From: an uncultured Sphingomonas sp.
Lineage (GTDB): Bacteria > Pseudomonadota > Alphaproteobacteria > Sphingomonadales > Sphingomonadaceae
Assembly (NCBI RefSeq): GCF_936927845.1
Contig: NZ_CAKZHV010000058.1
Span: forward strand, 1 to 64,000
Length of the DNA: 64,000 nucleotides
Direction of reading: 5' to 3'
A program made the translations under genes and the position numbers. Of this stretch, positions 45,146-55,329 are shown in pieces; positions within the stretch are counted from its first letter, which is position 1; each line of letters opens with the position of its first letter. The notes below the pieces were generated by a model. The model searched no databases. It worked only from the letters and a program-made list of their open reading frames with translations, and was not told the origin of the DNA.

Positions 45146-46053
45146 CCGAACAGGATCGCCGACAGCCGACGGCGCTGCGCCGATACCCACGGATCCTCGA
45201 GCCCGACGACCTCGAACAGCTTGAGCAATTGCGCCCTCGCCGCGCCTTCGTTCCACGCCCGATCGGCGGCGGTGATGTGGAGGAAGCCATCGGCGGCCGC
45301 GTCGCGGTTGCCCGCCGCCATCTGCGCGTTGGCGAGGTCGAAGCGCGCCTGGTGATCGTCAGGGTTGGCGGCGACCGCGGCCTCAAGCGGGGCGAGATCA
45401 TCGACCGCGGGGGCGGAGCGCGCGAGCGCGAGCGCGGCGCGCGCGCGCTCGATGTCGGGCAGCCTGGCAAGATCGTCGGGCAGGGCGGCGATCATCGCCT
45501 CGGCCTCGTCGGTCGCGCCGAGTGCGACGAGCGCGCGGACGCGGCCGGAAACGACGGCGTGCTGCTCGGGCGCCATCTCGGCGAGCTGGTCAAAGATCGA
45601 CAGCGCGCGCTCGGCGTCGCCACTCGCGAGCACGTCCTCGCCCATCTGGACCAGCGGTTCGAGCTCGGCTTCCTGCGACTGCGCCTCGCCCTGGATCGGC
45701 AATTGGCGCAACAACTGGTCAAGCATCGTGCGCAGTTGCGATTCGGTCCGCGCGGGCGTCAGGTCGGCGACGAGCTGCCCCTGGAACATCGCGTAAACGG
45801 TCGGGATCGACTTGATCTGGAATTGGGCGGCGATGAACTGGTTCTTGTCGGTGTCGACCTTGGCGAGCACCACGCCCTTGTCGGCATAGGCAGCAGCGAC
45901 CTTTTCCAGCACCGGGGTCAGCGCCTTGCACGGCCCGCACCATTCGGCCCAGAAATCGATGATCACCAGCTTGGTCATCGACGGCTCGACGACCTCGCTG
46001 CGGAAGGTCTGGATGGCCTCTTTCTCGGCCGGTGACATGCCTAACGTCGCCAA
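45142..46053 (-). CDS. ybbN: Thioredoxin/TPR protein, YbbN (CnoX) family
   Basis: A 303-residue protein. The thioredoxin domain (residues about 10-118) has FWAEWCGPCKALTPVLEK with C39 and C42 intact. A TPR-like helical C-terminus follows (DHQARFDLANAQMAAGNRDA). E. coli CnoX protects proteins from oxidative aggregation and hands them to chaperones; unlike that protein, which has SXXC, the CGPC here suggests redox activity. It leads the ybbN-LON-Trm112 operon. Confidence 0.9.
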   Translation of the reverse strand: MATLGMSPAEKEAIQTFRSEVVEPSMTKLVIIDFWAEWCGPCKALTPVLEKVAAAYADKGVVLAKVDTDKNQFIAAQFQIKSIPTVYAMFQGQLVADLTPARTESQLRTMLDQLLRQLPIQGEAQSQEAELEPLVQMGEDVLASGDAERALSIFDQLAEMAPEQHAVVSGRVRALVALGATDEAEAMIAALPDDLARLPDIERARAALALARSAPAVDDLAPLEAAVAANPDDHQARFDLANAQMAAGNRDAAADGFLHITAADRAWNEGAARAQLLKLFEVVGLEDPWVSAQRRRLSAILFG

Positions 46054-46151
46054 GGGCTGCTCCTGATTGCGTGCGCGCCCTTATGTGGGAACGGGGACGG
46101 GGATACAAACCCCCTGCCTCAGAGGGAATATTCCTGCCCCCGCTCTCGGCC

Positions 46152-47003
46152 TCAGAACGCGGCGGTCAGCGAGAAGACGACCTGCGATCCCGCGATGTTG
46201 CCGGTACCGTCCTGCCCCTTGCTGAAACTCGGGCGCAGATAGGCCGCCTCGCTGTTGGAGATGTCGGTGTCGGTATACGCGACCCCCAGCGTCAGCGGCG
46301 TGCCCGGCACCGCGTAATCGACGCCCGCCATCCAGTCGATATATTCGCCCGTCGGTGCGACGCTGGTGGCGAACGGCCCCAGGCCCTTGTTCCCCTTGGA
46401 AAAGCCGACGTGACCCTTAGCGGTCAGCCCGGTGTTGGGCACGCCGACGCTGGCGTCGGTCCACAGGTACAGATTGTCGTTCTTGTCGCCCGGATTGTCG
46501 TACACACCAGCCGCCGCCGAGGCACCGTTACGGTACCATGAGCCGAGCGCTTCCTGCTTGGGCGCGTAGGCGATGCCCGCCAGCACGCTGGCAGGGCCGA
46601 TCGTGCCCGACACCTTGGCATAAGGCTCGATAAAGTCGGTATTGTCGAACCCGCCGGGGTACATGTACCAGGTCGCACCGACGTCGAGCGCGACGCCCTC
46701 GGTCAGCGTGGTCTTGTAGCCCGCGATCAGATCGAGCTCCATGTTGGCGCCGCCGAACGTGCCCCAGCCGGCAAGGTTCGATCCCCAGGTACCGATATAG
46801 ACCCCGCTCTCGTGCGCGATCGTCAGCCCGCCCTGGATCGCGAGCTGCTCGTCCGACTGCGAGACGCCGCGGAAACGATAGTCGGAGACGAGCCCGACGC
46901 TGCCGGACACCGTGATCGGCTTTGGCGGAGCGGTTTCTTCCTGCGCCAGCGCAGGGGTTGCCACGCCCATCAGGGCGAGCGCGGATAACAGAACGTACTT
47001 CAT
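46152..47003 (-). CDS. TorF family putative porin
   Basis: 283 residues with a signal peptide (MKYVLLSALALMGVATPALA). The family signature VSDYRFRGVSQSDEQLAIQG at the N-terminus is followed by alternating beta strands and a C-terminal Phe (VVFSLTAAF), as expected of an outer-membrane barrel. The TorF group (TIGR02001) is thought to act as a porin. AAGGAGG precedes the ATG. Confidence 0.9.
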   Translation of the reverse strand: MKYVLLSALALMGVATPALAQEETAPPKPITVSGSVGLVSDYRFRGVSQSDEQLAIQGGLTIAHESGVYIGTWGSNLAGWGTFGGANMELDLIAGYKTTLTEGVALDVGATWYMYPGGFDNTDFIEPYAKVSGTIGPASVLAGIAYAPKQEALGSWYRNGASAAAGVYDNPGDKNDNLYLWTDASVGVPNTGLTAKGHVGFSKGNKGLGPFATSVAPTGEYIDWMAGVDYAVPGTPLTLGVAYTDTDISNSEAAYLRPSFSKGQDGTGNIAGSQVVFSLTAAF

Positions 47004-47099
47004 GGGAACCTCCTTGTTGTAGAGGCTCCTCCTGCTTGCCCGTACGCACCGCTCTCACCGTCGGGTTATCACCCATCAGGCGGGCGGTGCTGCACCTGC

Positions 47100-47129
47100 G
47101 AGATGGAACGCTATCGGGCGTTCCGTCTC
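47100..47129 (-). terminator. Hairpin terminator after the SulP gene
   Basis: GAGATGGAACGC and GCGTTCCGTCTC pair over 12 positions (one G-U) around the loop TATCGG. It begins 22 bases past the SulP stop on the minus strand, upstream of the porin gene. There is no clear T tract. Confidence 0.55.
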
Positions 47130-47150
47130 ACTTCAAGCGGCAACATGCGT

Positions 47151-48695
47151 TCAGTGCGCCGCCGCCGCGGTCAGTGTGGCGATCCGGCCACGCGCGCCGG
47201 TCACGTCGACGCTGCCGCCCGCCTGACGCCGCCGCTGCAGCCAGTCGCGCAGCATTTCCGCGCTGGTGTGGTCGGCGGCGTGGAGCCCCGACACGTCGAG
47301 CGCGACCGGCGTGCCGACGGGCGCGCGGTCGAGCGTGTCGGACAGCTTGGGCAGGGTCAGGAAGGTGGCGGTGCCGTTCAGCGCGATCGCGTGCCGATCA
47401 GCGTCGCCGCCCTCCACCACGCGTAAGCGCAGCCGGCTGAGATGCGGCACAAGTTCAAGCGTGGTCAGCGCGATGCCGACCAGCACGCCGGTCAGCAGGT
47501 CGGTAGTGACGACGGTGACCAGCGTCGCCGCCCAGATCAGCACCGGCAGCAGCCCGTGGTCGCGCGCCAGATGCCGCGCATGGTCGAGGCTGACGAGGCG
47601 GAAGCCGGTGACGACCAGGATCGCGCCCAGCGCCGCCATCGGGATCTCGCGCAGCAGCCACGGCAGCCCGGCGACGAAGCCGAGGATCCACGCACCGTGC
47701 ATGATCGCCGAGGCGCGCGTCATCGCCCCCGCCTGCACGTTGGCGGACGAACGCACGATCACCCCGGTCATCGGCAGCGAGCCCGCGAAGCCGCACAGCA
47801 TGTTGCCGACGCCCTGCGCGCGCAATTCCTTGTTGTAGTCGGTGCGCACGCCGTCGTGCATCTTGTCGACCGCAGCGGCCGACAGAAGCGTCTCGGCCGA
47901 GGCGATGAACGCGATCGCGAGCGCGGCGGTCAGGATCGACGGGTTCAGCCACTGTGCCCAGAAGCCCGCGGCGGGCGGTGCCAGCGCGGCGGTGATCGAC
48001 GCGGGCACCTGTACGCGCGCGACGTCCAGCCCGAGCCCGACCGCGAGCAGGGTGCCCGTCAGCACGCCGACCAGCGCGCCCGGCAACAGCCTGAGCGAAG
48101 CGGGGCGGAACTTCTCCCACGCCAGCATCGCCGCGATCGTGGCAAGGCCGATGCCGAACGCGATCTCGGTCGCCTGGAGGTTGAACGGCGACAGGCCGAA
48201 CAACCGCGCGGGTGCCGCCGACAGGTTCTGCAGCCCGCTCGGCAACGGCTTGGCATCGAACAGCACGTGGAACTGCCCGGCGACGATCAGCACACCGATC
48301 CCGGCGAGCATCCCATGCACCACCGCGGGCGAGATCGCACGGAACCAGCCGCCCAGGCGGAAGATACCCGCGGCCAACTGGATCGCGCCGGCGAGCAGCA
48401 GGATCGGCCCGAGCGCGCTCAGCCCCTGATCGCGAACCAGTTCGTAGACGATGACGGCGAGGCCGGCGGCGGGGCCGCTGACCTGGAGCGGCGAGCCCGC
48501 GAGCAGCCCGACGACGATGCCGCCGATGATGCCGGTGATCAGCCCCTTTTCCGGCGACACGCCCGAGGCGACCGCGATCCCCATGCACAGGGGCATCGCA
48601 ACCAGAAAGACGACGATCGACGCGGTCAGGTCACGCGCGAAGAACTGGCGGGAGGGCACCGATACGCCGGGGCGGGCAATAACCCCGTGTTTCAT
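47151..48695 (-). CDS. SulP family anion transporter with STAS domain
   Basis: A 514-residue inner-membrane protein. About 12-14 TM helices (residues 20-400) include PLQVSGPAAGLAVIVYELV and the SulP signature AVDKMHDGVRTDYNKELRAQ, followed by GVGNMLCGFAGSLP. The C-terminal 100 residues are a STAS domain (TPVALDVSGLHAADHTSAEM). Family members carry sulfate, bicarbonate or other anions; the STAS domain here lacks a fused carbonic anhydrase. The start at 48695 (MKHGVIARPG) is preferred over a longer frame. No sulfate-assimilation gene is nearby. Confidence 0.9.
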   Translation of the reverse strand: MKHGVIARPGVSVPSRQFFARDLTASIVVFLVAMPLCMGIAVASGVSPEKGLITGIIGGIVVGLLAGSPLQVSGPAAGLAVIVYELVRDQGLSALGPILLLAGAIQLAAGIFRLGGWFRAISPAVVHGMLAGIGVLIVAGQFHVLFDAKPLPSGLQNLSAAPARLFGLSPFNLQATEIAFGIGLATIAAMLAWEKFRPASLRLLPGALVGVLTGTLLAVGLGLDVARVQVPASITAALAPPAAGFWAQWLNPSILTAALAIAFIASAETLLSAAAVDKMHDGVRTDYNKELRAQGVGNMLCGFAGSLPMTGVIVRSSANVQAGAMTRASAIMHGAWILGFVAGLPWLLREIPMAALGAILVVTGFRLVSLDHARHLARDHGLLPVLIWAATLVTVVTTDLLTGVLVGIALTTLELVPHLSRLRLRVVEGGDADRHAIALNGTATFLTLPKLSDTLDRAPVGTPVALDVSGLHAADHTSAEMLRDWLQRRRQAGGSVDVTGARGRIATLTAAAAH

Positions 48696-48820
48696 CGCCC
48701 GATGTTCCAGCGGACGACATCCGCGATGCGAGCACGACCACAAGCCACGAGCGACTCTCCTCATCCTGACGAATGTGAACGAGTATCAACCGGGCGTTGC
48801 CCGCGATCGGCGGCCGTGTG

Positions 48821-50164
48821 TTATTGTGTGTCGCTGTGTCGTTGTGTGTCCGGCAGCAGGATGCATGCTTCGAGCCCACCCTCATCCCGGTTCGACAGCG
48901 TCAGCGTGCCGCCTTCGTCCGCCACCGCCTTGGCGACGATCGACAATCCCAGCCCGAACCCGACCGTGTCGCGGCCGCGGGCGGGATCGAGCCGGACGAA
49001 CGGTTCGAGCACCTCGCGCAATTTGTCCTCGGGGATGCCGGGACCGTTGTCGCACACGCGGATCACCACATCTGCGCCACCGTGCCGCTCCTCGCGCGCG
49101 AGCGTCAGCGTGACGCTGCTGCCGTAATGGAGCGCATTCTCGACCAGGTTGGTCATCGCACGCTTGATCGCCAGTCGCCGCACGCGAAGCTCGAGGTGAT
49201 CGGGTCCCTCGTAACGCGCATCGGCGCCGCGGTCGGCGGCGTCGTCGATCACCGTTTCGCACAGCACGGCCAGGTCGACCATCGACGGCGCTTCCGGGTC
49301 GGCGCCGCCCAGGAAAGCGAGCAGCGAGGTGATCATCGCCTCCATCTCGGCGACGTCGTGCAGGATCGCCTCGCGCGTTTCGTCACGCGGCAGGCTCTCG
49401 GTACGCAGGTGGAGCCGGGCGAGCGGGGTGCGCAGGTCGTGGCCGACCGCGGCGAGCGCCTGCGTGCGCCCCGCGATCAGCGCGCGGATACGCTCCTGCA
49501 TGTCGTTGAACGCGCTGATCACGCGGCGCACCTCACCGGGTCCGTCGACCTCGACCGGCTCGACCGCGCCGTGCCCGACGCGGTCGGCCGCGGCGGCGAG
49601 CATCCGTAGGGGGCGGAAACTGCGCCTGAGCGCGACACCCGCCAGCACCATCAGCGCGATCGCGGGAATCAGCGCCAGCGCGATGCGTTCGGCAGCGAAG
49701 CTGATCCCCGACAAGGGTGCGAGCGTGCGGAAATAAACCCAGCTGCCGTCCTGCAGCTGCATCCCGCCGGTCACCAGCGACTGCCGCCCGGGCGAAACCA
49801 GCCGCAATTGCAGGTGCGCGTCCCTGAGGCTCGGCTCCCATTCGAGCACCTGGCGCTGCATCTCGTCGAGCCGGGGCGCGATCCGCGGCGTCGGATGCGG
49901 CGTCGGCGACCAGTTGAGCGCGTAGCGGTCGGTGGTGAGTTCGGCCGCCATCGCGGTGCGTCCCTGCGCCGGACGCTCGGTCAGGAGACGCCGGCTGATG
50001 ACCAGATGCTCGGCGAGGCGATTGGCCTCGTCGTCGCGCACCGCGAAGCCGCTGGCGCGCTCGTACAGGATCGTGCTCGCGCCGAACTCGATCAGCAGCG
50101 TGATGAGCAGGATCGCGACGACCTGCCCGAGCAGCCCGAAGGCCGGGCGCCGAAGCAGCCGCAA
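48821..50164 (-). CDS. Sensor histidine kinase (EnvZ/OmpR type)
   Basis: A 447-residue membrane kinase. TM1 is about residues 10-33, a periplasmic sensor of about 120 residues follows, TM2 is about 161-180, then HAMP (RSFRPLRMLAAAADRVGHGA). The phosphoacceptor is H242 (AAVGHDLRTPLARL), the N-box is NLVENALHYG (N343) and the G1 box is DNGPGIPEDKL. The gene starts four bases after its response regulator. The signal is unknown. The divergent SulP gene lies beyond the 3' end and is not obviously linked. Confidence 0.92.
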   Translation of the reverse strand: MRLLRRPAFGLLGQVVAILLITLLIEFGASTILYERASGFAVRDDEANRLAEHLVISRRLLTERPAQGRTAMAAELTTDRYALNWSPTPHPTPRIAPRLDEMQRQVLEWEPSLRDAHLQLRLVSPGRQSLVTGGMQLQDGSWVYFRTLAPLSGISFAAERIALALIPAIALMVLAGVALRRSFRPLRMLAAAADRVGHGAVEPVEVDGPGEVRRVISAFNDMQERIRALIAGRTQALAAVGHDLRTPLARLHLRTESLPRDETREAILHDVAEMEAMITSLLAFLGGADPEAPSMVDLAVLCETVIDDAADRGADARYEGPDHLELRVRRLAIKRAMTNLVENALHYGSSVTLTLAREERHGGADVVIRVCDNGPGIPEDKLREVLEPFVRLDPARGRDTVGFGLGLSIVAKAVADEGGTLTLSNRDEGGLEACILLPDTQRHSDTQ

Positions 50165-50168
50165 GCGC

Positions 50169-50879
50169 TTACTGGCGCTCGACCGCGACGTTCAGCATGT
50201 AGCCGACGCCGCGCACGGTGACGATCGGCGCCGGGGTCCCTGCGCTGCCGAGCTTGCGGCGCAAGCGGCTGACCAGCACGTCGATCGAACGGTCGGAACT
50301 GTCGCCCAGCCGCGTGCGTGACAATTCGATCAGGCGTTCGCGCGCGATCACGCGCTGCGCATGGTCGGCGAGCACGACGAGCAGGTCGAACTCCGCGCCG
50401 GTCAGGTCGACGATCGCGCCCGTGGGGCTGGTCAGCTCGCGCCGGGGCAGGTTGATCGTCCAGCCGTCGAACGTCAGCACACCCTGCTCGGCGCTGCCCG
50501 CCAGCCGGTCCATCGGCGGACGGCGCAGCACCGCGCGGACGCGCGCGACGAGCTCGCGCGTACCGAACGGCTTGGCAATGTAATCATCCGCGCCCAGCTC
50601 CAGCCCGACGACGCGGTCGGTCTCGCTCGCGCGCGCCGACATGAAGATGATCGGCACGTCGCTTTTCTGGCGCAGCGTGCGGCACAGGTCGATGCCGCTG
50701 GTGCCCGGCAGCATGATGTCGAGCAGCACGAGATCGACGGGGCCGTTTTCCAGCGCGAGCCACATCTCGGGCGCGGCGGAGGCGGGGCGGACGAGGAAGC
50801 CGTTCTCCTGCAACGCACGCGCGGTCAGCATGCGAAGCGACGGATCGTCCTCGACGAGCAGGATGGTCGGGGCGGTCAT
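50169..50879 (-). CDS. OmpR-family response regulator
   Basis: 236 residues. The receiver domain has ILLVEDDPSLRML (acidic D11, D12), phospho-Asp D54 (LVLLDIMLPG) and Lys103 (YIAKPFGTRE). The winged-helix output domain follows from about residue 135 (LTGAEFDLLVVLADHAQRVI, LSRTRLGDSSDRSIDVLVSR). It pairs with the kinase just downstream. Start 50879 gives MTAPTILL. Confidence 0.94.
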   Translation of the reverse strand: MTAPTILLVEDDPSLRMLTARALQENGFLVRPASAAPEMWLALENGPVDLVLLDIMLPGTSGIDLCRTLRQKSDVPIIFMSARASETDRVVGLELGADDYIAKPFGTRELVARVRAVLRRPPMDRLAGSAEQGVLTFDGWTINLPRRELTSPTGAIVDLTGAEFDLLVVLADHAQRVIARERLIELSRTRLGDSSDRSIDVLVSRLRRKLGSAGTPAPIVTVRGVGYMLNVAVERQ

Positions 50880-51073
50880 GGCTATAGGCGGGTATCCGCC
50901 ACGTTGATCGCGGTCAATCGACGTGGACGAGAGATTTGCCCGACATGGCCCTTTCGCCGCGCAAAAAGTTGGACGCGTGCAAATTTGGCTATTGCCGACC
51001 CTCAGGGGCGATGCTAGTGGCGCCGCTCCCCGATCGGAACGGCTTCTCGCCACTCCGATCCGAAGACGCCAGA

Positions 51074-51148
51074 GCGGGCGTAGCTCAGGGGTAGAGCACA
51101 ACCTTGCCAAGGTTGGGGTCGAGGGTTCGAATCCCTTCGCCCGCTCCA
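51074..51148 (+). tRNA. tRNA-Gly (GCC)
   Basis: Complete cloverleaf: acceptor GCGGGCG/CGCCCGC, D-arm GCTCAGGGGTAGAGC, anticodon arm CAACC-TTGCCAA-GGTTG with GCC anticodon, T-arm GAGGG-TTCGAAT-CCCTT, and an encoded CCA end. It reads GGC and GGU codons. Confidence 0.96.
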
Positions 51149-51180
51149 GCGTGTTGCCGCGAAATAGCGGCACGCTATTT
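51149..51180 (+). terminator. Hairpin terminator after tRNA-Gly
   Basis: GCGTGTTGCCGC and GCGGCACGC form a stem (one small bulge) with loop GAAATA, directly after the CCA end, followed by TATTT. Confidence 0.7.
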
Positions 51181-51707
51181 CAGGATCAGCAACACGCCCG
51201 GCCAGCGACGCACCGCGTCGACTGACGACGCGGCTTTGCCGCGGCGGGTTCCTATCTCTTCCCTTATTTACACCCGTTGGGCCTTACCGCTGGTAAAAGG
51301 ATGCCGTCCACACTGCTGAACAACGGACGCACGTAACGTACTAGAAGTAAATGGGGGAGCGAAGCGGGGGAAGATAGATTCTATTGCATGACTGCGAAAG
51401 TAAGATACTCTGTTGCTGTACATGCCGATTCACTCCCTCGCGATAGAGCGGGGATCGACCCGTACTGGAAGGAATGGGTGAGCGTGTACATGCGACTCCC
51501 CCGCCCAGGCGGGGATGGCTGTGGCTGACCACAATGGTCTGACTGTAGCCCAAACGAAATTAGGGCCGCTGCTTCTAGCAGCGACCCTAATCGGAGGAGG
51601 CAGGTGCCCACCCCCTCGAGTGCTTGGTAGGCACTCAGGATTTAGTGGACCTCCGCTTTTGGATCAACCGTCGCAGGCACCTGCGCGCGGATCGTTGGAG
51701 TGTGAAC
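51181..51707 (+). other. Non-coding, structured region between tRNA-Gly and the DUF3892 gene
   Basis: About 530 bases with no supportable gene and, from about 51250, a visibly lower GC content than the flanks. Several stems are present. One is a 14-bp near-perfect hairpin at 51559-51591 (ATTAGGG-c-CGCTGCT, loop TCT, single C-A mismatch). Another is a nested pair: GCAGGTGCC (51600-51608) with GGCACCTGC (51676-51684), enclosing GAGTGC/GCACTC (51618-51636). CGGAGG (51592-51597) can also pair with CCTCCG (51650-51655). TGTACATGC occurs twice (51417, 51485). On the minus strand the 14-bp hairpin is followed by TTTCGTTT, like a terminator. The region may be the leader of the DUF3892 gene or a small RNA. 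Confidence 0.45.
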
Positions 51708-51989
51708 ATGACCCAAACGGCGCAGATCACGTGCATCAACAAGACGAACCGCTACAGCGCGCACGAACGCATTTCCCACGTCGGCGGAAGATCACCAACA
51801 CCGTGGTCGCTCACGCAACAGCAGGCAATCGACGCAATCGAGCGCGGTACCTGGCGTTTCTACGTCTACACAGGCGGGCAGAGCGTGTGGGTGATCGTCG
51901 CGCGCAGCGCCGCCGGTAACAAGTACCTCAAGACTCAGAACGACGGCGAGCAGCCGAACAATCTGCTCAGCCTGCCCGAGTGCCCGTGA
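51708..51989 (+). CDS. DUF3892 domain protein
   Basis: A 93-residue protein that is one DUF3892 domain: TQTAQITCINKTNRYSAHER, HVGGRSPTPWSLTQQQAIDA, and the C-terminal signature GNKYLKTQNDGEQPNNLLSL ending in PECP. Function is unknown. GGAG lies eight bases before the ATG at 51708. It is less GC-rich than its neighbours and stands alone between a tRNA and thiC, which suggests acquisition, though no integrase is present. Confidence 0.85.
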   Translation: MTQTAQITCINKTNRYSAHERISHVGGRSPTPWSLTQQQAIDAIERGTWRFYVYTGGQSVWVIVARSAAGNKYLKTQNDGEQPNNLLSLPECP

Positions 51990-52002
51990 TCACATGAGAC
52001 AG

Positions 52003-52028
52003 CGGCCCCGCGCATCCGCGCGGGGCCG
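52003..52028. terminator. Bidirectional terminator between DUF3892 and thiC
   Basis: An 11-bp perfect stem CGGCCCCGCGC/GCGCGGGGCCG with loop ATCC lies between the two convergent genes, 13 bases after the DUF3892 stop and 12 bases after the thiC stop. Confidence 0.75.
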
Positions 52029-52039
52029 TTCGCCCATCA

Positions 52040-53881
<1,842 letters not shown>

Positions 53882-53889
53882 GCGCTTCA

Positions 53890-53911
53890 CTCTCCTTGAA
53901 CGGGAGGAGAG
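53890..53911 (-). promoter_or_regulatory. Hairpin that would hide the thiC ribosome-binding site
   Basis: In the mRNA, CUCUCC (53911-53906) can pair with GGAGAG (53895-53890), which contains most of the AAGGAG Shine-Dalgarno, plus one more A-U pair. This could be the expression platform of the TPP riboswitch, acting on translation initiation (inference from position). Confidence 0.5.
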
Positions 53912-53932
53912 CGTGGCCGGATGGTCGCCGCT

Positions 53933-54024
53933 CCACTCCCTACGCCGGTGTCAGCCGGATCAGGTTCAGCGGGTCGGGGGCTCATGCGCCCCCCTCTCAA
54001 CCGCTTCAGCGGTCCCCCGGGGAT
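53933..54024 (-). promoter_or_regulatory. TPP riboswitch (THI element)
   Basis: The thiamin-pyrophosphate aptamer is recognisable on the minus strand: GGGGGACCGC, a TTGAGAG (CTGAGA variant), then ACCCGCTGAACCTGATCCGG and ACACCGGCGTAGGGAG. The thi-box core CTGATC and CCGGCGTAGGGA are intact. It ends about 50 bases before the thiC ATG and should repress thiC when TPP is high. Confidence 0.93.
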
Positions 54025-54031
54025 GAGGCGC

Positions 54032-54061
54032 AGTATAGGCGCGGGGAATGCGCGAGGGAAA
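54032..54061 (-). promoter_or_regulatory. Candidate thiC promoter
   Basis: TATACT (minus strand, 54037-54032) forms a good -10 box, and TTTCCC 18 bases upstream is a weak -35. Transcription would begin just ahead of the riboswitch. Confidence 0.4.
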
Positions 54062-54161
54062 GGGTGATTTCGTCAGCCTCGGCTGGTGCGATCGCGGCCG
54101 CAGGCAGCGGGGCGAGGCGCCTTCATGCCGCAGGCGATCGGTGACCCCCCGCGGCGCTGCC

Positions 54162-55265
54162 TCAATTGCTCTTGGCGCTGGTCGTCAGATTGCCGTTGAC
54201 GCCCGCGGGGAAGAAGCCGCCGGCCTTCACCGCGTCATTGTTGAGAAACGCGATGTTGAGCACTTGGCCGACGGTGCGGCTGAAGGCGATGCCATTGGCA
54301 TCGGCGGGCACGATGTTCGATGCGGATGACGTGCCGGTGATACCCTGGTCGAGATCGCGGCTGTCGACCCCGGTCGGCAGGCCCGTCGCGGTCGAGGTCG
54401 GTGTCGGTGAAGGTGTCGGCGTCGGTGTCGCCGTCGAGGTCGCCTGCACCCCGTCGAGCACGTCGCGCGCGTTCGAGATCGCGTCGGCGCTCGTCCGCAG
54501 CGTCGGCGTCGCCAATCCCTTCTGGTACAGCGTCGTGCGGATCAGCCCCGCGTGATAGGCCTCGGCCGCGAGCAGCCCGGCGGTCACCTCCTGATAGCCC
54601 GCGGTGTAGATCAGCGTCGCCGATGCGCCCTTGTACGCGGTGACGCCGACATCCTCGAAGATGAACGCGCCGAGCAGGAAGTTCTCGTCATTGGCATAAG
54701 GATCGAATGATCCGCCCGCGTTGATCAGACCGGCGGCGCGCGCCGCGGTGCTGAACGCGCCGCTCGCACTGCCATCGATGTTGATTGCGGGCATCGCCAC
54801 CGCCGCGCTACCGAGCACCGAGCGCAGGAAGGTGACGTGCGCGACTTCGTCCGCCGCGATCTCGCGCGCGTAGGCGGCGACGACCGGATCGGTGAAGGCG
54901 ACGCGCCGACCGCCGGCCACCGCGCCCTGTGTGCCGGTGCCCGACAGCAGGTTGGCGGGCAGCCCCGCACCGGTCGCGGCATAAGCGTAGAATTGCGCTT
55001 CGAGATATTCGAGCTGGAGCGCGAAGTTCAACACGTCGACCTCGGCCGCGATGCTGCTGGCCGACGGCGTCGGGGTCGGTGTGGGGGTCGGCGACGGCGC
55101 GGGATTGCTGTCCCCGCCCCCGCAGGCGGCAAGCAACGACAGCCCGCCCGCGACCGCGACGCCGCCGCTCGCCAGCTTGATGAAGCGGCGGCGCTCGGCG
55201 CGGCGATCGGCCGCGGCGGACAGGATCGTCTGGGCGAGTTCGGGATCGGTCATGAGGTCGGTCAT
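54162..55265 (-). CDS. Ferritin-like domain protein 1, Tat/lipoprotein-type signal
   Basis: 367 residues. The N-terminus carries a twin-arginine motif (AERRRFIKLASGG) and then GLSLLAACGGG, a lipobox-like site at Cys48. A Pro-Thr repeat (SPTPTPTPTPTPS) leads to a ferritin-like helical domain with E86/E89 (LQLEYLEAQFY), DEVAH (140-143), FEDVGVTAYKG (E204) and AEAYH (235-238), positions that suit a di-iron site. A second Thr-Pro stretch and a C-terminal domain follow. This is related to plant desiccation protein PCC13-62. The function is unknown. A second in-frame ATG is at 55253. Confidence 0.85.
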   Translation of the reverse strand: MTDLMTDPELAQTILSAAADRRAERRRFIKLASGGVAVAGGLSLLAACGGGDSNPAPSPTPTPTPTPSASSIAAEVDVLNFALQLEYLEAQFYAYAATGAGLPANLLSGTGTQGAVAGGRRVAFTDPVVAAYAREIAADEVAHVTFLRSVLGSAAVAMPAINIDGSASGAFSTAARAAGLINAGGSFDPYANDENFLLGAFIFEDVGVTAYKGASATLIYTAGYQEVTAGLLAAEAYHAGLIRTTLYQKGLATPTLRTSADAISNARDVLDGVQATSTATPTPTPSPTPTSTATGLPTGVDSRDLDQGITGTSSASNIVPADANGIAFSRTVGQVLNIAFLNNDAVKAGGFFPAGVNGNLTTSAKSN

Positions 55266-55329
55266 GGGATCAGGGCACTTTATGCGAGAAGGATCGGGCA
55301 GGGGCGAGCCGCGCGTCGCGGCGCACGCG

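Noticed and set aside
47442..49127. Open frame of 561 codons on the plus strand
   Set aside because: Antisense to the SulP transporter and the histidine kinase; composition Arg/Gln/Asp-rich without domains.
51341..51611. Two short minus-strand frames (70 and 76 codons) in the tRNA-DUF3892 region
   Set aside because: They run through the direct repeats and hairpins, have no good ribosome-binding site and no recognisable domain; structure in the DNA explains them better.
51074..51989. Genomic island inserted at tRNA-Gly
   Set aside because: The tRNA is intact and the next gene is atypical, but there is no integrase and I see no duplicated tRNA 3' end within the window.
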